From NCBI GenBank assembly GCA_945860295.1, contig CAMAQH010000001.1, positions 186,001 through 250,000 of the forward strand: a stretch of DNA of 64,000 nucleotides, read 5' to 3'. Of the stretch, positions 60,263 to 64,000 are shown piece by piece (the stretch's first letter is position 1; every line of letters begins with the position of its first letter). Under the pieces are notes generated by a model. That model worked only from the letters and a program-made list of their open reading frames with translations. It was not told where the DNA came from and did not search any database. This stretch comes from Prosthecobacter debontii. GTDB taxonomy: Bacteria > Verrucomicrobiota > Verrucomicrobiia > Verrucomicrobiales > Verrucomicrobiaceae. The position numbers were made by a program, and so were the translations under genes.

Positions 60263-61765
60263 ATGAAGAATCCTTTCCTCAAAGCTCCATCCGACCTGAC
60301 GCGCCGCAGTTTTCTCCGAAGAAACGCCTATGCAGGGCTGGGTACCACGGCGATCGCCAATACGATCCTCGATCTCCGCCTGATCAATTCAGCGATGGCG
60401 GCGAATGATGTGTCGGGCTACAAAGCACTGGTTTGCATCTTCCTCGGTGGTGGAAATGACGCCAACAACTGGGTCGTGCCTACGGACACAACGACGTTTG
60501 ATAGTTACAGCGCGATTCGGGCAAACCTGTCCATCCCGCAAGGCTCGTTGCTGCCACTCTACAATGTGGGGACATCGGGTTCCCAATACGCGGATACCGC
60601 CGGACATACTTATGGCTTCCATCCCAGTTGCCCGGAACTCCAGACACTCTTTGGTGAGGACAAGCTGGCCGTGCTGTTCAACGTCGGCACCCTGGTCCGC
60701 CCCACCACTCGTTCGCAGTATTTCGCGAACACAAAGTTTTACACTCCGCCGCAGCTTTTCTCTCATAGTGACCAGGTGACGCAGTGGCAGACCTCCATCC
60801 CTGATGCCCCGCCAACCACGGGCTGGGGTGGGCGTATCGCTGATCTTCTCGACGCCAGTGCTAACTCAAATGGGAGCATCTCGATGTCGGTTTCTCTTAA
60901 TGGAGCAAATACCTTTGAAATTGGTAACCTCATTTCTCAGTATCAGGTCGCTACGACCGGTGCCGTGACAACAGCGACCGGTGCCGACTCAGCCGCGACG
61001 GGTAGCGCTCGCATCCGCGCGCTGAAAAATATCCTTGCTCTGTCAAATTCGAGCCTTCAGCGCACAGCGTATGCCGACGTGGTCGAAAATGCGATCGCGG
61101 TTGGGGATCTCCTTAACAACGCGATTACGCCAACCATTCTGGACGCATTTTGGACCGTGCCGTTTCCAAATACAACGCTGGGCAATCAGCTGAAAATGGT
61201 CGCGCGGCTGATTCAAGCAAGGGGTGCGCAGGCACCGACCTTGCCGGTAGCAACCAAGTTTAACATGAATCGCCAGATTTTCTTCTGCGGCGTGGGTGGC
61301 TATGACACCCACACTTCGCAGGTCTCGGTGAATGGAACCGACCAGCCGACCAATGTGAATGGCGCTCATTTTAAGCTTCTGGACGAGGTGAGTGCATGCA
61401 TGTTCGCCTTTCAGCGGGCCATGGAGCAGCTCACCCTCAGCAATCAAGTCACGACATTCACCGCCAGCGACTTCTCCCGCACGTTACCCACTAATAGCCA
61501 AGGCAGCGATCACGGTTGGGGCGCCCACCATCTCATCATGGGTGGTGCCGTCAAAGGCGGTGCGACTTATGGCAAGCTGCCGACCTTCGCCATCAACGGC
61601 CCAGATGACACAGGTCTTGGTCGTTGGATACCGACGACCGCGGTCGATCAATTTTCCGCCACGTTGGCTAAGTGGTTTGGCGTCGATGTCGGTTCTGCCA
61701 TGGCAGACATCTTTCCCAATCTCAGCCGGTTCTCGTCCTCGGATCTTGGTTTTATGTTCCCATGA
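60263..61765 (+). CDS. DUF1501 domain-containing protein, Tat signal
   Basis: TRRSFLRRNAYAGLG; CIFLGGGNDANNWVVP; TASDFSRTLPTNSQGSDHGWGAHHLIMGGAVKGG. Confidence 0.94.
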   Translation: MKNPFLKAPSDLTRRSFLRRNAYAGLGTTAIANTILDLRLINSAMAANDVSGYKALVCIFLGGGNDANNWVVPTDTTTFDSYSAIRANLSIPQGSLLPLYNVGTSGSQYADTAGHTYGFHPSCPELQTLFGEDKLAVLFNVGTLVRPTTRSQYFANTKFYTPPQLFSHSDQVTQWQTSIPDAPPTTGWGGRIADLLDASANSNGSISMSVSLNGANTFEIGNLISQYQVATTGAVTTATGADSAATGSARIRALKNILALSNSSLQRTAYADVVENAIAVGDLLNNAITPTILDAFWTVPFPNTTLGNQLKMVARLIQARGAQAPTLPVATKFNMNRQIFFCGVGGYDTHTSQVSVNGTDQPTNVNGAHFKLLDEVSACMFAFQRAMEQLTLSNQVTTFTASDFSRTLPTNSQGSDHGWGAHHLIMGGAVKGGATYGKLPTFAINGPDDTGLGRWIPTTAVDQFSATLAKWFGVDVGSAMADIFPNLSRFSSSDLGFMFP

Positions 61766-62328
61766 GTCGAAAGCTCTGGTTTGTCCTGTTTCTTGCGGTT
61801 TCGACGGTGGCCACCTTTTGGTATGGTGCCCGATCGAATCCCGCAAAGCCTGCTGTCCCACCCGCCGCAGCGGTGCCAAGGGCTGCAAAGATCCCATCAC
61901 CCGAGACTCCTGCCTCAAGATCGGCTGTGGCAACCAATTCTACGGGAGCCATGCCCGCTCTAAATAAAAACACATCAGTTATTTCAGGCAGTTCGCAGGC
62001 AAGTGCTTCGAGGTCTAGGCCAGAGCCGCAATCACCAGCCAAAATCGAGGCCGATGCGCTCGCCCTGAACATCCGCCATTACAGTCAACGTTTCGGCGGT
62101 AACCCGGTCGGCTCCAATGCAGAGATCGTCAGGGAGATGACCGGCGGCAATCTCAAGGGGGCGACTTATCTACCCACTGAACTCAAGCGTCTGAATGACA
62201 ACGGGGAACTCATCGACGCCTGGGGCACGCCTTACTTTTTTCATCAGAACGCCGCCAATTACATGGAAGTACGCTCTGCAGGTCCTGATAAGAAGATCTG
62301 GACCACCGATGACGTGACTGCGCGCTGA
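61762..62328 (+). CDS. membrane-anchored protein with pseudopilin (GspG-like) C-terminal motif
   Basis: ATGA overlap with DUF1501 stop; N-terminal TM, Pro/Ala/Ser-rich linker, DAWGTPYFFHQ...VRSAGPDKKIWTTDDV. Confidence 0.75.
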   Translation: MSRKLWFVLFLAVSTVATFWYGARSNPAKPAVPPAAAVPRAAKIPSPETPASRSAVATNSTGAMPALNKNTSVISGSSQASASRSRPEPQSPAKIEADALALNIRHYSQRFGGNPVGSNAEIVREMTGGNLKGATYLPTELKRLNDNGELIDAWGTPYFFHQNAANYMEVRSAGPDKKIWTTDDVTAR

Positions 62329-62456
62329 CGAGGGTTTTCTGCGCCTTGTTCAATACTGAAAGCTCGGCGGTGTGGAATAACGATAATTACTGCTTGACAT
62401 GCAGGAGGCTAATCCCTCACATTAACCGTATTTGTTCTAGCTAAGGCTATCTTTGC

Positions 62457-64000
62457 ATGAAAACATCTCCTTTTCTCCTATCGTTTATGGGTCGTTTTGA
62501 ACGACTCGCACTTCAGTTGATCGTGCTGGTCAGCGTCATCGGTATCTTGGTGACATCTGCAAATGCATACACTATTTCAACAACTACGGACTCCATCTCC
62601 AAGGGCATATGGGGATTGAAATACGGTGTTTCAGAGGCGCAGTTAGCCGACTCGAATTGGCTCAATGCGGATACCGATGGCGACGGTCTCAAAAATGTCA
62701 GTGAAATCGGCGCAGGCACCAATCCCTTTCTCGCTGCCGAACTGGTGAAGGTCACTTCAATCACGATGGCTGGAGCAGATGTGAGCCTGACTGTGCCCAC
62801 GGTCTTAAATAAGAAATATGTCGTTCAGGGTTCTCAGACACTCAGTGGGTTTGATTACATTGAATCAGGCCCGTCTTTCTCAGCGCCAGGAACGGGAAGC
62901 GATGTGACTTTGACCGCCACTAAGGGGACGAACAAGTTCTTCCGCGTGCTTGTGCATGACCTGGATTCTGATGGTGACATGGCAAGCGACTGGGCAGAGG
63001 TCGTTGCTGGCTATGACAAAAACAATGCAAACTCAGGTGGCGCCAGTTCGCCACGGGACGATGTGGTTCTGACCAGTGCCATTCCTTCTTCCAATGTCGT
63101 GACCGTCACAGTGACAAAGTCGAATGCTTTGCAGCCTGCGAATGCATTGAGCGCACCTATTGAGACTGGCTCGATCACCATCTCCCGCAGCGGCCCACTG
63201 AGGATTACCGACATCACTGTGCCTTTGCAAAAGTCAGGCACCGCAGACGCAGGAACCGACTATGAGCTACTCGATGTGCCGACGAGTATTACCTTCACTA
63301 AAGCTGCTAATGCCAATCAGGGCGGCGCTAGCTCTATCGTGATCAAGATCAATCCGAAGTTTAACAGCAGCCGCAAAACCAATGTGACGGCCATTGTTAA
63401 AGCGCTGGCAGGTGTTGGTTATACCCTGGGTTCTGCCGTCACGGGCGCTGTGGTGATCAATCCGACGGGGGTGGCGGAGGGCACAGGCCTGACGGGCAAG
63501 TATTATGCGAACGCGGCTACCAATTACACCAGTGGGAACAACTTTGGAGTCACGAAACCCAGCGAACTCCTGCTCACCCAGGTGGACTCGACGATCGATT
63601 TTACCAGTCCCTACAACGTCTCCACAAACCCAACGGGTTGGGACACACCCGCGCCGGGCACCACTCGGCCCATCACTACGACCACGGGTGTTTACTCCAT
63701 TCGCTGGACTGGGCAGGTGCTGCCGCAATACTCGGAAACCTACTCCTTTGATCTTCGCAGCAGAGAAGGTGGCAAGGTTTGGGTGAATGGCCGACTCATC
63801 ATTGATAAGTGGACCACGCAGAGCACGACGGAAAACATCAACACGATCGCATTGAAGGCTGGTGTCCTCTATGACATTAGGGTGGAGTACTTCAGCGCCG
63901 GAGCCACTCCTGAGGCACGTCTCTATTGGTGGAGTAACAGTCGGCCAAAACAAATCATTCCGCGTGAGCGCCTGTTTCCTGAGCCTGGTCAGGTTAACAA
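62457..64000 (+). CDS. second giant protein (N-terminal part, truncated by window end), paralogous to 52809-60257
   Basis: ATG 62457 MKTSPFLLSFMGRFERLALQLIVLVSVIGILVTSANA...GIWGLKYGVSEAQLADSNWLNADTDGDGLKNVSEIGAGTNPF; no in-frame stop seen to window end; PA14-like YSIRWTGQVLPQYSETYSF; absent from supplied ORF track. Confidence 0.88.
   Translation, partial: MKTSPFLLSFMGRFERLALQLIVLVSVIGILVTSANAYTISTTTDSISKGIWGLKYGVSEAQLADSNWLNADTDGDGLKNVSEIGAGTNPFLAAELVKVTSITMAGADVSLTVPTVLNKKYVVQGSQTLSGFDYIESGPSFSAPGTGSDVTLTATKGTNKFFRVLVHDLDSDGDMASDWAEVVAGYDKNNANSGGASSPRDDVVLTSAIPSSNVVTVTVTKSNALQPANALSAPIETGSITISRSGPLRITDITVPLQKSGTADAGTDYELLDVPTSITFTKAANANQGGASSIVIKINPKFNSSRKTNVTAIVKALAGVGYTLGSAVTGAVVINPTGVAEGTGLTGKYYANAATNYTSGNNFGVTKPSELLLTQVDSTIDFTSPYNVSTNPTGWDTPAPGTTRPITTTTGVYSIRWTGQVLPQYSETYSFDLRSREGGKVWVNGRLIIDKWTTQSTTENINTIALKAGVLYDIRVEYFSAGATPEARLYWWSNSRPKQIIPRERLFPEPGQVN

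Noticed and set aside
61392-61967. 191-aa ORF overlapping the DUF1501 3' end
   Set aside because: Out-of-frame reading of two well-supported genes.
1-64000. CRISPR arrays, tRNA/rRNA genes, prophage or integrative element
   Set aside because: No regular direct-repeat/spacer arrays, no recognisable tRNA or rRNA sequence, no integrase or phage structural genes; only one degenerate transposase remnant.

Overview
This 64 kb chromosomal window looks like Verrucomicrobiota, probably Verrucomicrobiaceae/Prosthecobacter-like. That is inferred from the protein families: DUF1501, DUF1549/DUF1553 cytochromes, a TIGR02597-type protein, PEP-CTERM and DUF1800. Housekeeping content includes an oligopeptide ABC transporter operon, an RND outer-membrane factor, aroE, a UvrD/PcrA helicase, a ribokinase, gmk, rapA, folD, malQ, a family 2 glycosyltransferase, two-component proteins and a VapBC pair. 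Three DUF1549/DUF1553 proteins, four DUF1501 proteins and a DUF1800 locus are interspersed. The most interesting region is 52.8-64 kb. A 2482-aa DUF1800 protein carries several copies of a beta-rich module of about 60-90 aa. These copies sit inside its PA14 and DUF1800 domains. A second related giant ORF (62457 to window end, missing from the ORF track) has the same PA14 sites without insertions, so it serves as an internal control. Other points of interest are a LamG inserted inside a DUF1553 domain, a predicted pseudokinase-TPR protein, a coiled-coil/beta-repeat protein, a histidine kinase with an unusual repetitive periplasmic region, 7-nt periodic intergenic tracts, a gene graveyard with a transposase remnant, and a frameshifted nucleotidyltransferase-like pseudogene. 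No tRNA, rRNA or CRISPR was recognised. All family calls come from reading the sequences; no searches were run.
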